Source: Rahnella woolbedingensis
Lineage (GTDB): Bacteria; Pseudomonadota; Gammaproteobacteria; Enterobacterales; Enterobacteriaceae
Assembly (NCBI RefSeq): GCF_003602095.1
Contig: NZ_RAHH01000004.1
Span: 184,012-248,011, forward strand
Reading direction: 5' to 3'
Length of the DNA: 64,000 nt
Shown here: piece by piece, positions 49,201 through 58,650 of the stretch
Numbering within the stretch: position 1 is the stretch's first letter
Layout: each line of letters starts with the position of its first letter
Notes under the pieces: generated by a model
What the model saw: only the letters and a program-made list of their open reading frames with translations
Told to the model about the DNA's origin: nothing
Databases searched by the model: none
Program-made: the position numbers and the translations under genes

Positions 49201-49838
49201 CATAACAGGCTGTAAACGTTGACTTCATCTTCTCCGCCAGCAAGCTGGTTAATCAGTTTGCCGTCAATATCAAAAATCACTGCGTGCTCGCCCACATAGG
49301 GCGAAATATGCCAGGTGGCGTTATTCTCACCGCGCACTTTTTCGGGAACATAAATCTTGTCTGCAGAATAACCTTCGCGCAGCAACGTCGTCTTTCCGCT
49401 GCCGGAAGTGCCCACCATGATGTACCACGGCAGATGGTAAACCGGGTTCCTGCGGGACAGATGACGTTGCAGGCGTAATAACCAGTGGTCCAGATGACGC
49501 TGCTGTTGATGCACTTCGAGGCTGAGCGGATCTTTTTCATGCAGGCGTTGCAGGCGTTGCAACGTCTCCAGATGTTGCAGGCGTTTTACCACCCGCCAGG
49601 TCAGCCAGGCAAGCGCAATGAGCACCCAGACTGACGTTGCCAGCCAGCGGTTGGCTTGTGGCGCCAGCGGATGTTGTTGTCCGAGCGTCCATGTCGGGCC
49701 TTTCCACCAGATCCAGACCAGTGAAAGGATCCAGCCGATGACCAGCAGCACCATCGCCGAGATTTTTAGCCGTGGCATGGCGGGTTTTAGCGTGGGCTTT
49801 AATGCTCTGAGGAAACCGGGTTTTGATATTTTGAACAC
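46296..49838 (-). CDS. tssM: T6SS membrane complex protein TssM (IcmF/VasK)
   Basis: An 1180-residue inner-membrane protein. Two membrane segments near the N-terminus (about 26-45 and 66-84) precede a cytoplasmic NTPase-like domain with the intact P-loop GTSGSGKTT at 143-151. A third membrane segment lies at about 459-475, followed by the large periplasmic part that binds TssJ. With TssL and TssJ it makes the envelope-spanning channel. Confidence 0.96.
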   Translation of the reverse strand: MFKISKPGFLRALKPTLKPAMPRLKISAMVLLVIGWILSLVWIWWKGPTWTLGQQHPLAPQANRWLATSVWVLIALAWLTWRVVKRLQHLETLQRLQRLHEKDPLSLEVHQQQRHLDHWLLRLQRHLSRRNPVYHLPWYIMVGTSGSGKTTLLREGYSADKIYVPEKVRGENNATWHISPYVGEHAVIFDIDGKLINQLAGGEDEVNVYSLLWEHWLGWLNQNRPRQPLNGIIITLDLPELLTASKSQREQQLTVLRQRLQDLNQQLHCELPVYIVLTKLDLLYGFAPLFQPLDKQQRDSILGVTFREGSHENDLWREELHTFWQEWMLRFNQALPDLLLSHVEASQRSMLFSFNRQMQGINDHLESLISSLLAGDNMSVMLRGVYLTSSLQRGQVDDVFIQSAAVQYRLGQTALSSWPMVETQPYFSRNLFPEILLAEANLAGENTLWLKKSRRRMTIFSGIGAAAALACMAGWHYYYQSNYHSGVTVLAQAKSFREIPPPQGIDELGNLQLPLLNPMRDATLAYGDYREHNALTDMALYQGVKIGPYVEKTYLQLLDQRFLPALFNGLIKDLNAAPAGSEKKLAILRVIRMLEDKSGRDNKVVEQYMSQRWSEHFHGQRELQSQLMSHLDYALDHTDWHARRAEGDSDAITRFIPYEKPIVAAQQELSKLSIYQRVYQSLRSKAQGVLPADLNLRDQIGPSFDKVFVANKEEDLAIPQFLTRYGLQSYFVKQRDSLVELTALDSWVLNITKNVTFSEADREEIQRHITEQYISDYTATWQAGMNNLDVRDYEDIQEVTDALEQVISGDQPFYRALQTLRDNTQLPPPPANIPEKARDEMMSSLDFQLLARLGREFSPENSVLTETKDKESTLQAVYQQLTELHRYLLAIQNSPVPGKSALKAVQMRLDQNNSDPIFATRQMAKTLPAPLNRWVGKLADQAWHVVMVEAVHYMEVEWNDKVVKTFNEQLADRYPFNPDATQDASLDAFNRFFKPDGVLDSFYQQNLKLFIENKLTWGDDGQVLIRPDVQQQLETAQKIRETFFTQQSALGTQYAIETTELSSNKRRSVLNMDGQLLDYSHGRNYTTHLVWPNTMRDGTESKLTLVGTGDGAPRSISFKGPWAQFRLIDAGSLTNVDDGSFDVRFNVDGGYMIYRMHFDTQDNPFTGGLFSEFSLPDTLY

Positions 49839-49858
49839 AATAAAACTCCTGTTTTACT

Positions 49859-51286
49859 TCACTGTTCCGTCGTGATTTTTTCTTTTAACTGTTCAAGCAG
49901 CGCAGGTTCCCATTCGGGTAATGTCATCTGGCGCGCGGTGTGATGGAGTAATTGATATTGCTGTCGCGCTGAGGCTTCCAGACCGGCCTTTTCAAGAAGC
50001 CGGGCACTCAGGAACTGACGGTAAAACTGACCACGTGGCTCACCGAACCGTTGTTGCATCTGATCGAGTAATTCCAGCGCCGCAGCCAGCCCCTGGGAGT
50101 CAAAGCACTGCCAGATGCGCTGGTTTTCCTCATCATTATTGCCGGATGACAGATTTTCTGTGCGGGGGGAGGAACTCTCATTGAGCCAGTTCAGGGTCGG
50201 CCCGGAAAGAAAAGGGGTGTGATCGGTAAAGTGCAAATTTTCCAGCAACGGTAGCCGTTTTATAAAAAGACGGAGCTCATCGCGGATAGCTGCGGCGGCT
50301 GCCTGAAAGCCTAGCTGAGTGGCAATGCGCGAGGAGAGGTAATGCCCGTCAAACCAGTACGGCGCCAGTAACAAACTGGCTTCGACCTGCTCCCAGAGCG
50401 CAATATCAGCGGCCGGAAGCCGGCTTTGGTAATCAGCCATTAAATCAGGAGGAAATGCGGCGAGAGAAGTCCGGCCTTCATTTTCGGCCTGAGGTACGGC
50501 ACCAATATTTTGCCAGAGCGCATGACGACGCAGGCGGTAACCCATCGCGCTTTGCGGATGGCGTTCGCATAATAATTCCGCCACCCTGAGCAGCGTTTGT
50601 CGCCAGGATTTATCGTCATGGCTTTCGACGCTCACTTTCGGGAATTCAGGCTGAAAGTTTTGCGCGCCGGTTTCGCGGGTTTCGTTGCCGGTAATTGAAG
50701 ACGGCGTGTTTTCGGTCACGGCGCTGTTTACAGATAACTGTTGCTGAATACTGCGCTGATAGGCGCGTACAAGCTCGTCAGCGGCCGATGCCAGCGGCTG
50801 GTTTTCAGCCGCCAGCCAGAGCTGAGCAAGATGCTGTAATTCTTGGAGCATGGTGTCACGTTCAGCCTGACTGGCTTGCAGGGCGAAAGTCCCTGATGCA
50901 GTTTCAAAACGTTTTATAACTTGCAGGGCAAAACGATTTTTTTGCGAAGCTTTTTGCGGCCAGCTGATCGCCCAATATTGCCCGATATATTGTGTGAGGA
51001 GTTGCAGTGCCAGCAACAAGGAGGGCGCTTTCCCGGCGTGTTGCAGGGTGCGCAGCAGGTGTACCATCAGGCGGAAATCTTTGCTTTCAGTTGCCAGCAG
51101 TTTCAGCGCCCGACTCTGGATCTCCGTGATATCCAGCTGAGCATGGGTCAGTGATCCCAGCTTAACCATTTCACTGTCGATATATTCCCAGTCGACATTG
51201 CTTTCACTGATGGCTACCCGGATTTTTTCATCCGCCAGCGGGGCAAGGACAAGCTCTGTCCAGGCCCCTGGTGTTCTCATTTCCAT
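49859..51286 (-). CDS. tssA: T6SS assembly cap protein TssA
   Basis: A 475-residue soluble ImpA-family protein. The ImpA N-terminal domain occupies about 10-130 (IQSRALKLLATESKDFRLMV, then HLLRTLQHAGKAPSLL), and the C-terminal half is a VasJ-type domain. It equals V. cholerae VasJ by position between vasI and vasK. TssA primes baseplate and sheath assembly. Confidence 0.9.
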   Translation of the reverse strand: MEMRTPGAWTELVLAPLADEKIRVAISESNVDWEYIDSEMVKLGSLTHAQLDITEIQSRALKLLATESKDFRLMVHLLRTLQHAGKAPSLLLALQLLTQYIGQYWAISWPQKASQKNRFALQVIKRFETASGTFALQASQAERDTMLQELQHLAQLWLAAENQPLASAADELVRAYQRSIQQQLSVNSAVTENTPSSITGNETRETGAQNFQPEFPKVSVESHDDKSWRQTLLRVAELLCERHPQSAMGYRLRRHALWQNIGAVPQAENEGRTSLAAFPPDLMADYQSRLPAADIALWEQVEASLLLAPYWFDGHYLSSRIATQLGFQAAAAAIRDELRLFIKRLPLLENLHFTDHTPFLSGPTLNWLNESSSPRTENLSSGNNDEENQRIWQCFDSQGLAAALELLDQMQQRFGEPRGQFYRQFLSARLLEKAGLEASARQQYQLLHHTARQMTLPEWEPALLEQLKEKITTEQ

Positions 51287-51310
51287 AAAATTCCCTTTAG
51301 AAATTCGTCG

Positions 51311-52012
51311 CTAATCTGCCCAGTGGCAGGCCACCCTGAGAGGGGTAAGCGTTTTATCCAGACCATCGATCGAAAACGTGAGCAAAGTTGCCGGATCTGA
51401 TTTCGCGGACATGCCTTTATCCGTTTTGTTCAGCGCTACGGTCAGCGTATGGGCGCCAAAAAGTTGTTTAATTTCATCAATTCCTGGCAGACCGCGGCTG
51501 GATTCAAGAAGTGAGTCGTTCTCCCGCAAAAACCAGTGAACGTCAGCATGGAATTTTTCTGTGGAAACAGACAAGTTCGGCTCATGATGCAACGGCGTGG
51601 GTAAAGCAATTTGCATACGCGTGATGTTGTCTATGCAACTGAACATCAGTACAGGGCGCGGAGGCACGATCCCGATCGCTGGGGTGGTGATCACAACAGA
51701 AGGGGATTCACCGGTAGTCTGCTGGGTTAGAAAATTTGCTGAGTGATCGTCGCGTAAGTGTTCCTGTGCAAAAGCACGTTGCCAGGCCTCACCTTGCACC
51801 TGAGCTTTGACCAGTGCGCCGGAAAAGTCGGGATAAGCAGGCGTCAGTAAGTGGTCGTAACAATCGAGACGTAGCAGAGACGAAGGTTCCTGGCGACAGG
51901 TCGTCATCGCCGCGAGTGTGGTTTCTGCCGGACTGATAACCGGCTTGAGTGGTTCTGCCAGTGCCAGTCCGACAGATAAAGGCAGCAGGCAGAGCAGAAT
52001 TACACCGCGCAT
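51311..52012 (-). CDS. vasI: T6SS-associated protein VasI (TagO-like)
   Basis: A 233-residue exported protein with signal peptide ([16 protein letters not shown]). A Cys-containing motif CRQEPSSLLRLDCYDHL and a later FSCIDNITRMQIAL are typical of the VasI/EvfG/TagO family. Role in secretion is accessory and unclear. It overlaps the clpV stop by 13 bases. In V. cholerae the regulator vasH sits between clpV and vasI; it is absent here. Confidence 0.85.
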   Translation of the reverse strand: MRGVILLCLLPLSVGLALAEPLKPVISPAETTLAAMTTCRQEPSSLLRLDCYDHLLTPAYPDFSGALVKAQVQGEAWQRAFAQEHLRDDHSANFLTQQTTGESPSVVITTPAIGIVPPRPVLMFSCIDNITRMQIALPTPLHHEPNLSVSTEKFHADVHWFLRENDSLLESSRGLPGIDEIKQLFGAHTLTVALNKTDKGMSAKSDPATLLTFSIDGLDKTLTPLRVACHWAD

Positions 52013-54648
52013 AAACCGCCTTCTTGCTCAGTGAAAGAATCCTGAATGTCTGCCGTGAAACGATGTTCAGTGACGGCAATTTGCACATGCTTGATAGCTG
52101 AGCCGGCGGCCAGTTTTTGCAGCAGCAGCAACGAAAGAGGCGGCAGGACTTCGCCATCAATAATGGATTCGAGCATACGTGCGCCGTTCTCAGCACGTGT
52201 CACCCGCAGCATAATTTCATCACTCACTTGCGCATCAATAATCACTTTGGCCCCAAAGCGTTTGTTGAGCAGTACCTCCAGCCTTGCCAGTTTTGCGGCA
52301 ATAATGGTGATCAGCGTTTCTGCCGACAATGGCAGGAACGGAATGGTTTCCATACGTGCCAGCAGCGCAGGTTTGAAGAAATCGGCAAGAACCGGATACA
52401 GCGCTTCCTGTAGCTGTTCAGGATTAGCGGCATGCTCCACAATTACCTGATAACCCAGATTTGAAGTCAGGAAAAACACCACATTTTTGCAGTCGATCAG
52501 GCGGCCCTCGCCATCCGACATTTCACCTTTATCAAACGCCTGATAGAACAGATTGAGTACGTCCGGGTGGGCTTTTTCAACTTCGTCGAGAAGTACCACG
52601 GAATAAGGTTTTTGACGGATAGCCTCTGTCAGTACGCCGCCTTCGCCGTAACCGACGTAGCCGGGTGGTGAACCGATCAGTCGTGAAACGGTATGCTTTT
52701 CCTGGAACTCAGACATGTTGATGGTCGTGAGGTACTGGCGGCCGCCGAAAAGCAATTCTGCCAGTTGCAGCACGGTTTCTGTTTTACCAACGCCACTCGG
52801 ACCCGCCAGCAAAAATGCCCCCAGCGGACGGCCAGGACGGCGCAGATCGGCTCTGGCGGTCAGTAAATGTTTATGCAAATGGGCAATCGCCAGTGACTGG
52901 CCCTGAATTTTTTCGCCAAGCCACGCGGGAAGTTCGGTAATCAGTGTCATCTCACTTTGAGATAACCGGTTTAACGGCACGCCGGTCCATTCGGCAATGA
53001 CGGCCGAAATTTGCCCTTTATCCACGTGCGGAGAAACCAGTTTTCGGGTCTGATGCAGTGCGTCGAGTTCGGCCATCAGCTTTTGCAACGTTTGACGTTT
53101 TTCCGCGATCGATTCAGTGCCAGACTCTTCATCATCCATGGCTAAAAAATCATGGCGAAGGGCAATTATCTGATGAACCAGATCACGCTGATGCTGCCAG
53201 CCTGATTCGAGTTCATTAAGTTGCTGGCCGGTTTCCTCATAAAGCTGATGTAATTCTAAAAGCCGGGAATCGTTGTGCAGCAGACCAATGCGTTGCTCGC
53301 GTTCCAGCTGGCGGATTTCCGCTTCAAACTGGTGCCTTTGTGTGGTCAGCGCAGAAATCTGGCGGGGCGGCGACGTTAAGTTGATCGCGACGCGGGCACA
53401 GGCGGTATCCAGCACATCAATGGCTTTATCTGGCAACTGACGCCCGGATAAATAACGTTCGCTCAACGTGGCTGCGGCCTGTAGCGCCTCGTCATCAATC
53501 AGTACGCCGTGAGATTGTTCGTAAACCGACGAGAGTCCGCGAAGAATAATAGTGGCTTCGGCTGCCGTCGGTTCAGTCACTTTCACCGGCTGGAAACGTC
53601 GGGAAAGTGCGGCATCTTTTTCAAAATATTTTTTGTATTCGCTCCAGGTGGTGGCCGCAATGGTTTTAAGCTCGCCACGGGCCAGAGCGGGTTTCAGCAG
53701 ATTGGAGATATCCAGTCCACCTTGCTGATTACCTGCGCCGATCAGCGTGTGGGCTTCATCAATAAACAAGATGACGGGAACCGGTGACTGCTTTACTTCC
53801 GCCATGATGTTTTTAAAGCGTTTCTCAAACTCACCTTTGACAGAAGCTCCGGCCTGTAAGGCACCTAAATCAAGAGTAACCAGTTCGGTGTGACATAATT
53901 TTTCCGGCACCCGTCCGGCAACGATACGCATTGCCAGCCCTTCGATGAGTGCACTTTTTCCGACTCCGGCTTCGCCGACCACGATCGGATTGTTTTTGCG
54001 CCTGCGGCAAAGGATGTCGATCATTAAATCGATTTCATTATCACGACACAGCACCGGATCGAGTTTGCCGTTGCGGGCATCTTCCGTCACGTTAGTGGAA
54101 TAACGCGCCAGCATACTTTCTTCGCCATTGTGCAGAGGGTTACTTTTTCCTGCTTCTTCCGGGAGGGCGGACTCAGCGGAATCTTTCGTCCAGACGAAAA
54201 AATTCAGTCGTAGCAAATCGCGATTTATTTGCGCCAGAAGCTGCGTCGCAGCCGGAGTGACATAACGCAGCGGGGAATGGAGCAGGGCAAGTAGCAAAAT
54301 TCCTCCGCGCAGCTGTGTAACCTGCATGTCCGCAGAAGCCAGCAGCCAGGCATCTTTCAGCCATTCCACCAGCAAAGGAGAAAAACTTGGATAACTTGTC
54401 TCGACGGTATTCCCCGGCCGTCCGCCGGTCAGCGATATCGCCGCGAGTAATTCATCTGCATCAATCCCTGCCTGTTCAATGATGACGCGCACATCACTGC
54501 GCGGTGTCATCAGCATTTGGGACAGCACGTGGGCAACCGTAATTTCAGTTCCCTGCTGGTTTACGCATTCTGCCGCTGCCAGTTCCAGTGACTGTTTCGA
54601 CAGGATATTGAGTCGACTAACGAGCATCGGTAAATCAATCTGGATCAT
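52000..54648 (-). CDS. tssH: T6SS AAA+ ATPase TssH (ClpV)
   Basis: An 882-residue Hsp100-family ATPase that dismantles contracted TssB/C sheaths. It has a ClpN-type repeat domain at about 1-150, first Walker A GEAGVGKS at 225-232 with Walker [12 protein letters not shown], a coiled-coil middle region, and a second Walker [11 protein letters not shown] near 615. All nucleotide sites look intact. Confidence 0.96.
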   Translation of the reverse strand: MIQIDLPMLVSRLNILSKQSLELAAAECVNQQGTEITVAHVLSQMLMTPRSDVRVIIEQAGIDADELLAAISLTGGRPGNTVETSYPSFSPLLVEWLKDAWLLASADMQVTQLRGGILLLALLHSPLRYVTPAATQLLAQINRDLLRLNFFVWTKDSAESALPEEAGKSNPLHNGEESMLARYSTNVTEDARNGKLDPVLCRDNEIDLMIDILCRRRKNNPIVVGEAGVGKSALIEGLAMRIVAGRVPEKLCHTELVTLDLGALQAGASVKGEFEKRFKNIMAEVKQSPVPVILFIDEAHTLIGAGNQQGGLDISNLLKPALARGELKTIAATTWSEYKKYFEKDAALSRRFQPVKVTEPTAAEATIILRGLSSVYEQSHGVLIDDEALQAAATLSERYLSGRQLPDKAIDVLDTACARVAINLTSPPRQISALTTQRHQFEAEIRQLEREQRIGLLHNDSRLLELHQLYEETGQQLNELESGWQHQRDLVHQIIALRHDFLAMDDEESGTESIAEKRQTLQKLMAELDALHQTRKLVSPHVDKGQISAVIAEWTGVPLNRLSQSEMTLITELPAWLGEKIQGQSLAIAHLHKHLLTARADLRRPGRPLGAFLLAGPSGVGKTETVLQLAELLFGGRQYLTTINMSEFQEKHTVSRLIGSPPGYVGYGEGGVLTEAIRQKPYSVVLLDEVEKAHPDVLNLFYQAFDKGEMSDGEGRLIDCKNVVFFLTSNLGYQVIVEHAANPEQLQEALYPVLADFFKPALLARMETIPFLPLSAETLITIIAAKLARLEVLLNKRFGAKVIIDAQVSDEIMLRVTRAENGARMLESIIDGEVLPPLSLLLLQKLAAGSAIKHVQIAVTEHRFTADIQDSFTEQEGGLCAV

Positions 54649-54664
54649 AGAAAACTCCTTTTTC

Positions 54665-55429
54665 TTATCGCAGCAAATTATTCAGCTGGTGCAAAATGTC
54701 CTGAGTCTGGGCATTAAGACGAAGCAGATAAAACAGGTAAACCACCGCCAGCAGGATGCCGCCGCCCGCGAGAAGATGCTTAATTCCCAGGCGTCGTGTC
54801 AGGCGATAAAATCCGGGTTGTCCGATTTTGTTCTGGTGCAGCAGCGGGAAGGCGCTGTCGCCTCTGAGCTTGTGCAAAACGTGATGAAGGCGGCGAAAAA
54901 TCTGTTCAAATTCATCGTTGTTCTGATTACTGACTTTATATCTGCCCCGGAATCCGAGAGAAAAACACAGATATAAAAACTCCAGCAAATCCTGATACCG
55001 TTTGGGTTCTCCCATCAGCCTTTCCAGCAAAATGAAAACCTTTTCGCCACCCCAGGTTTCGTTATGAAAATGCACCAGCAGCGATTGTTTTACCCATTCG
55101 TTTTGCGTGGACCAACCCTGTCCCAGTGCGGTTTCATCAATGAAAGTACAAAGAACGTAACGGAAAGAAATGATGGTGCCGGGCTCGTAACCATGATTTT
55201 GCAGCAGTTGCTCAATGGCGCGGATATCGGTGACCACCTGACCAAACAGGTGTTCCGGTAGCCCGCGGCTGCTCATACTTTTCAGACGCAAAACCATTCC
55301 CAGCAGCGGTGTGGCTGCATCAATCATTGTATTAAGGCTATTGCCGCGCAGCGTCAGGCGATAGAGACGGTGGCTGTCTTCACTGACGTCTTCCGGGGTG
55401 AAGGCTGAAACCGCAGATATGTCGCTCAT
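54665..55429 (-). CDS. tssL: T6SS membrane complex protein TssL (DotU)
   Basis: A 254-residue DotU-family protein: a helical cytoplasmic domain with the conserved YVLCTFIDETALGQGW stretch at about 107-122 and one C-terminal membrane anchor (LLAGGGILLAVVYLFYLL). It lacks a fused OmpA-like peptidoglycan-binding domain, so anchoring to the wall must come from another protein, if at all. It is four bases after tssK. Confidence 0.95.
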   Translation of the reverse strand: MSDISAVSAFTPEDVSEDSHRLYRLTLRGNSLNTMIDAATPLLGMVLRLKSMSSRGLPEHLFGQVVTDIRAIEQLLQNHGYEPGTIISFRYVLCTFIDETALGQGWSTQNEWVKQSLLVHFHNETWGGEKVFILLERLMGEPKRYQDLLEFLYLCFSLGFRGRYKVSNQNNDEFEQIFRRLHHVLHKLRGDSAFPLLHQNKIGQPGFYRLTRRLGIKHLLAGGGILLAVVYLFYLLRLNAQTQDILHQLNNLLR

Positions 55430-55433
55430 TGCG

Positions 55434-56783
55434 TTATCCCCTTATTGCCCAAAGCTGAAGATCTAATTCCGGGAAGGAGCCGGAGACGTGCAGCGCAATG
55501 CCATTGTGTTTGACGATTTCTGCCCAGCCGGGGCTGTTTTTATCCAATGAGAAATAGACATAGTTGGCGTGGTAGGGGATCTGGCGCGGTGCGGTTGAAA
55601 GGGACGTCAGCTGAACGCCGGGCACCTGCACGCTCACCACATTGCGGATCCTTTCCACTGAACTGATTTTGGATTGCTGCACAAACTGTCGCTGCAACGT
55701 GTCATGAGGGATTTGCGATTTGACGGCCAGGATAAATGTTGCAGATTTCAGTAAAGAGAGGTCGTTAACCAGTGCGACGTAAATACCGTCCATATAGCTG
55801 AATGGCAGATTCATGGCTCTCGGAGCCAGTACGGTACTCAGCGCTTTGCGCAAACGCATCATGATCTGATTATAAGTTTCGGTGAGATGTTCCTGCTGAT
55901 AAGGCTCGATATTTTCCGGTAAACGGTCATCTTCGGTGAACGTCACCATTTCCCCGTAAAGAGAAATCAGATCGACATAAAAAGTCTCCGGATGTAACCG
56001 TAACAAACTGGCGCGATGGGCAAATTTGAGCTGATTTCGGTTGAACATCTGCAGCATCATAAATTCAGCGACATCCGCAATACCTTGCTGAGAAGGTGAA
56101 CCTATCCGGCTGGCGAGTTCTTTTGCCCGGCTTTGCACGGCAGAGGTAATTTCATCGAGGTATCTTTTCAATGCGGTGCTGGCATGAACAGTCTGGCAGC
56201 CCGGAATGAAGTCGGGATCTAAGTCCAGCCGGCCGTCGGGATGGCGGTTTTTAATCCGGCAAACCGGAATGGTGACCCAGGAGCTCAGATCCTCCGCGCC
56301 GCTCATCAGTCGCGGGATCAGTTGTCCTAACGCTAACTGGCTGACATCGCCTTCGTTAGTGTGCAGATCACGTACGTCGTTATAATTTATACGGTAACGT
56401 CCGGAGCTTTGACCGGCGCTGTGCATCCCTTCAACTTCATTGATGACATCACTGATAATTGGCAGCACCAGAAAAATATCCCGGCTGCTGGCAGATTTCA
56501 GTTCGCTGATGAGCAGCGGTGAGGGCAGAATATCCTGATCGGGGATACTGAAAAAGGTGCCATCGGACATACACCCAACTGCCCGGTTGAGACTGATTTT
56601 GCCATGCTTAAGCTGCGTGTCATCGATATCGAGCTCGGTAAATCCCCAGGTGAGATTACTGATCGACGATAAACGGTTGCTGATGACATAATCGTTATGT
56701 CGTTGATATTGCTGAAAGTGTTGTGGTTTGACGAACAATCCTTCCTGCCAGAGCACTTTATTTTTCATTGTTGCCACGATCAT
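55434..56783 (-). CDS. tssK: T6SS baseplate protein TssK
   Basis: A 449-residue TssK/VasE protein. The N-terminus contains the family signature VLWQEGLFVKPQHFQQYQRH. It links the baseplate to the membrane complex as a trimer. It starts within the tssJ stop by ATGA, so the five residues before MKNK are probably translated. Confidence 0.95.
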   Translation of the reverse strand: MIVATMKNKVLWQEGLFVKPQHFQQYQRHNDYVISNRLSSISNLTWGFTELDIDDTQLKHGKISLNRAVGCMSDGTFFSIPDQDILPSPLLISELKSASSRDIFLVLPIISDVINEVEGMHSAGQSSGRYRINYNDVRDLHTNEGDVSQLALGQLIPRLMSGAEDLSSWVTIPVCRIKNRHPDGRLDLDPDFIPGCQTVHASTALKRYLDEITSAVQSRAKELASRIGSPSQQGIADVAEFMMLQMFNRNQLKFAHRASLLRLHPETFYVDLISLYGEMVTFTEDDRLPENIEPYQQEHLTETYNQIMMRLRKALSTVLAPRAMNLPFSYMDGIYVALVNDLSLLKSATFILAVKSQIPHDTLQRQFVQQSKISSVERIRNVVSVQVPGVQLTSLSTAPRQIPYHANYVYFSLDKNSPGWAEIVKHNGIALHVSGSFPELDLQLWAIRG

Positions 56784-57313
56784 TCATCCTCTTTTTTAAA
56801 TTCGATACTTTTGTCGCGGACGTGCACCAGCAGGTGGTAGTGATGGCCTGTGGCACTGACGCGCTCAATCGCTTTCCATTCAGTTACCTGATCGTCCGAA
56901 AAATATGCAACGACGCCGATGTATTGCGTCGCCGGCACCAGTTTCGTTGGCGGTAATGTTTTCATTGTGTCTGGCAATAAATTGAAATCCTGGTGGTCGA
57001 TATAATTTTTGCCCAGAACCTCATCCAGCTTTGTTGTGGTTATCTGATCGAAATCGGCCACACGCAGCTTTGAGTCTTCACTCATATAAATTAATTGAAC
57101 GCTTACCGGAGAAGCCTCGCCGCTGTCATTCGGATTGATACCCGGCTCAGTCAGCATCGTGACCCTGATTTCTGAAGGCTGGTCATCCTGACTGCCCACT
57201 TTGATATCGGGGTGAGCTATGACCTGACCGATTTTTTTGATGGTCTGGCATCCCGTTAAGCTACCGGTCATGAGACAAATCAATGATATTGAAAGAGCAA
57301 CCTGCCATCTCAT
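56780..57313 (-). CDS. tssJ: T6SS outer-membrane lipoprotein TssJ
   Basis: A 177-residue lipoprotein of the VasD/TssJ family. The signal peptide ends LTGC with Cys22 to be lipidated. The transthyretin-like beta domain contains VQLIYMSEDSKLR and the TssM-binding loop region. It overlaps tagH upstream and tssK downstream by four bases each. Confidence 0.93.
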   Translation of the reverse strand: MRWQVALSISLICLMTGSLTGCQTIKKIGQVIAHPDIKVGSQDDQPSEIRVTMLTEPGINPNDSGEASPVSVQLIYMSEDSKLRVADFDQITTTKLDEVLGKNYIDHQDFNLLPDTMKTLPPTKLVPATQYIGVVAYFSDDQVTEWKAIERVSATGHHYHLLVHVRDKSIEFKKEDE

Positions 57314-58623
57314 GATGCGTTTGGCTCCCGGCTGGCCTGCCGCAATACCCGGTCATAAACCTGGGCATAGACTTCATTGAAAAGCTTTTCAAACCCCAGC
57401 TGGCGGCTTGAAGCCAGCTCTTCGTAATAGTTGCAATACATACGCCATGCCCAGGCATCGTTGATTTCCTGGCGTTGTTCATTACTGCGACGATATTGCG
57501 CGAAACGTTGTATGAGTTGTGCAGGCGATAATGCGTCGAGCATCATTCCTAATGCTTCAACAATGGCCGTCTGATTGGCCTGATTATGGTGTTTTATATT
57601 GCGAAGACTTTCTGAAACAGCGGCAGGCGCAGAAAGGTGAACCGGACTTTTCTGTTCAGCAAACAGGACATTCAGCGCTGTCTCATAATTTAAACTCAGG
57701 CGTAGCGGGTTATCTTCCAGCGGGCGCAGGTGTTTGTCAGAAAGGCTGTTTTGCTGAAATTGAAGCTCAAGTAATCCTCTGACAGCAGCTTGTAATGTGC
57801 GCCCGATTTCTTCTAAGAAATCATCAGCATCCTGCGAGTTTTGCAGCGGAAGAGCATGACCTAACCCTCGCATCAGCGGTGTAATCGCCACATGCCGGTG
57901 TGTCATATTGTGGTCGTGATTTTCGGGTTCGTAATCGTCGTGAGTATGAATTTCGGGCAGGTCCATAAAATTGTTGTCAATTCCGCCTTTAGGAAGATGA
58001 TCTGACCCCGGAGCAACCCGTGCAGGACGGTGGGAATATTGCAGTTCAGAGGTGTCGTCAAATGCAGAAAAGGTTGCGTGATGTGTAGTCAGCGTTTCTT
58101 TTTGCAACGCAGCCAGCGGATCCTGAGAAAAGCTGTTCACCAGTGTTGGCGCGATTTCCCGGTGGGGAGCATTGTTGTGATAGCTTGGCTGTCCGTCAGT
58201 ATTCAGAAGCGTCTCCGTCAGCATGTCACGGTTCATGACAATCGTTTCTGGCGTCGCGTTTTGCGTGTCATAGCCGGTGGCCTCACCAAGGTGGAACTGT
58301 GCTTTCATACACAGTGAACCGATAAAGATTTCATCCCCCTGACGAAGCCGGATAAGTCCGGAATTTGCCGGAACAGTCGCCTGGTTAATCCGCAGATTTT
58401 GAGTGAAAACATGCAGGCAAAAGGTGCCGTCATGCCAGCGCACGGCACAGGCTTTTTCTTCGATGCTGTGCTGTCTGTCCTGCACTGACCAGTAGTTGGT
58501 TTGGGCGTGACCAATCTCGCCTCCTTCTGTGGTGAACAGGCATTTTGCCGCCCGGCCACTTTCCAGTTCATTACCGTTCATAACCTGTAATGAGAGTGAT
58601 GGCTGTTGTTTGTCCTCTGCCAT
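57310..58623 (-). CDS. tagH: T6SS FHA-domain protein TagH
   Basis: A 437-residue protein. The N-terminal FHA-like domain spans about 18-100 (CLFTTEGGEIGHAQTNYW, then HVFTQNLRINQATVPANSG); the typical GRS core is degenerate, so phosphothreonine binding is uncertain. The C-terminal region (from about 255) fits the VasC/ImpI-type domain that accompanies type VI FHA proteins. No TagE/PpkA kinase or PppA phosphatase is found in the window. Confidence 0.88.
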   Translation of the reverse strand: MAEDKQQPSLSLQVMNGNELESGRAAKCLFTTEGGEIGHAQTNYWSVQDRQHSIEEKACAVRWHDGTFCLHVFTQNLRINQATVPANSGLIRLRQGDEIFIGSLCMKAQFHLGEATGYDTQNATPETIVMNRDMLTETLLNTDGQPSYHNNAPHREIAPTLVNSFSQDPLAALQKETLTTHHATFSAFDDTSELQYSHRPARVAPGSDHLPKGGIDNNFMDLPEIHTHDDYEPENHDHNMTHRHVAITPLMRGLGHALPLQNSQDADDFLEEIGRTLQAAVRGLLELQFQQNSLSDKHLRPLEDNPLRLSLNYETALNVLFAEQKSPVHLSAPAAVSESLRNIKHHNQANQTAIVEALGMMLDALSPAQLIQRFAQYRRSNEQRQEINDAWAWRMYCNYYEELASSRQLGFEKLFNEVYAQVYDRVLRQASREPNAS

Positions 58624-58650
58624 ACTGCGCTCCGTTTATTTATGCTCTGA

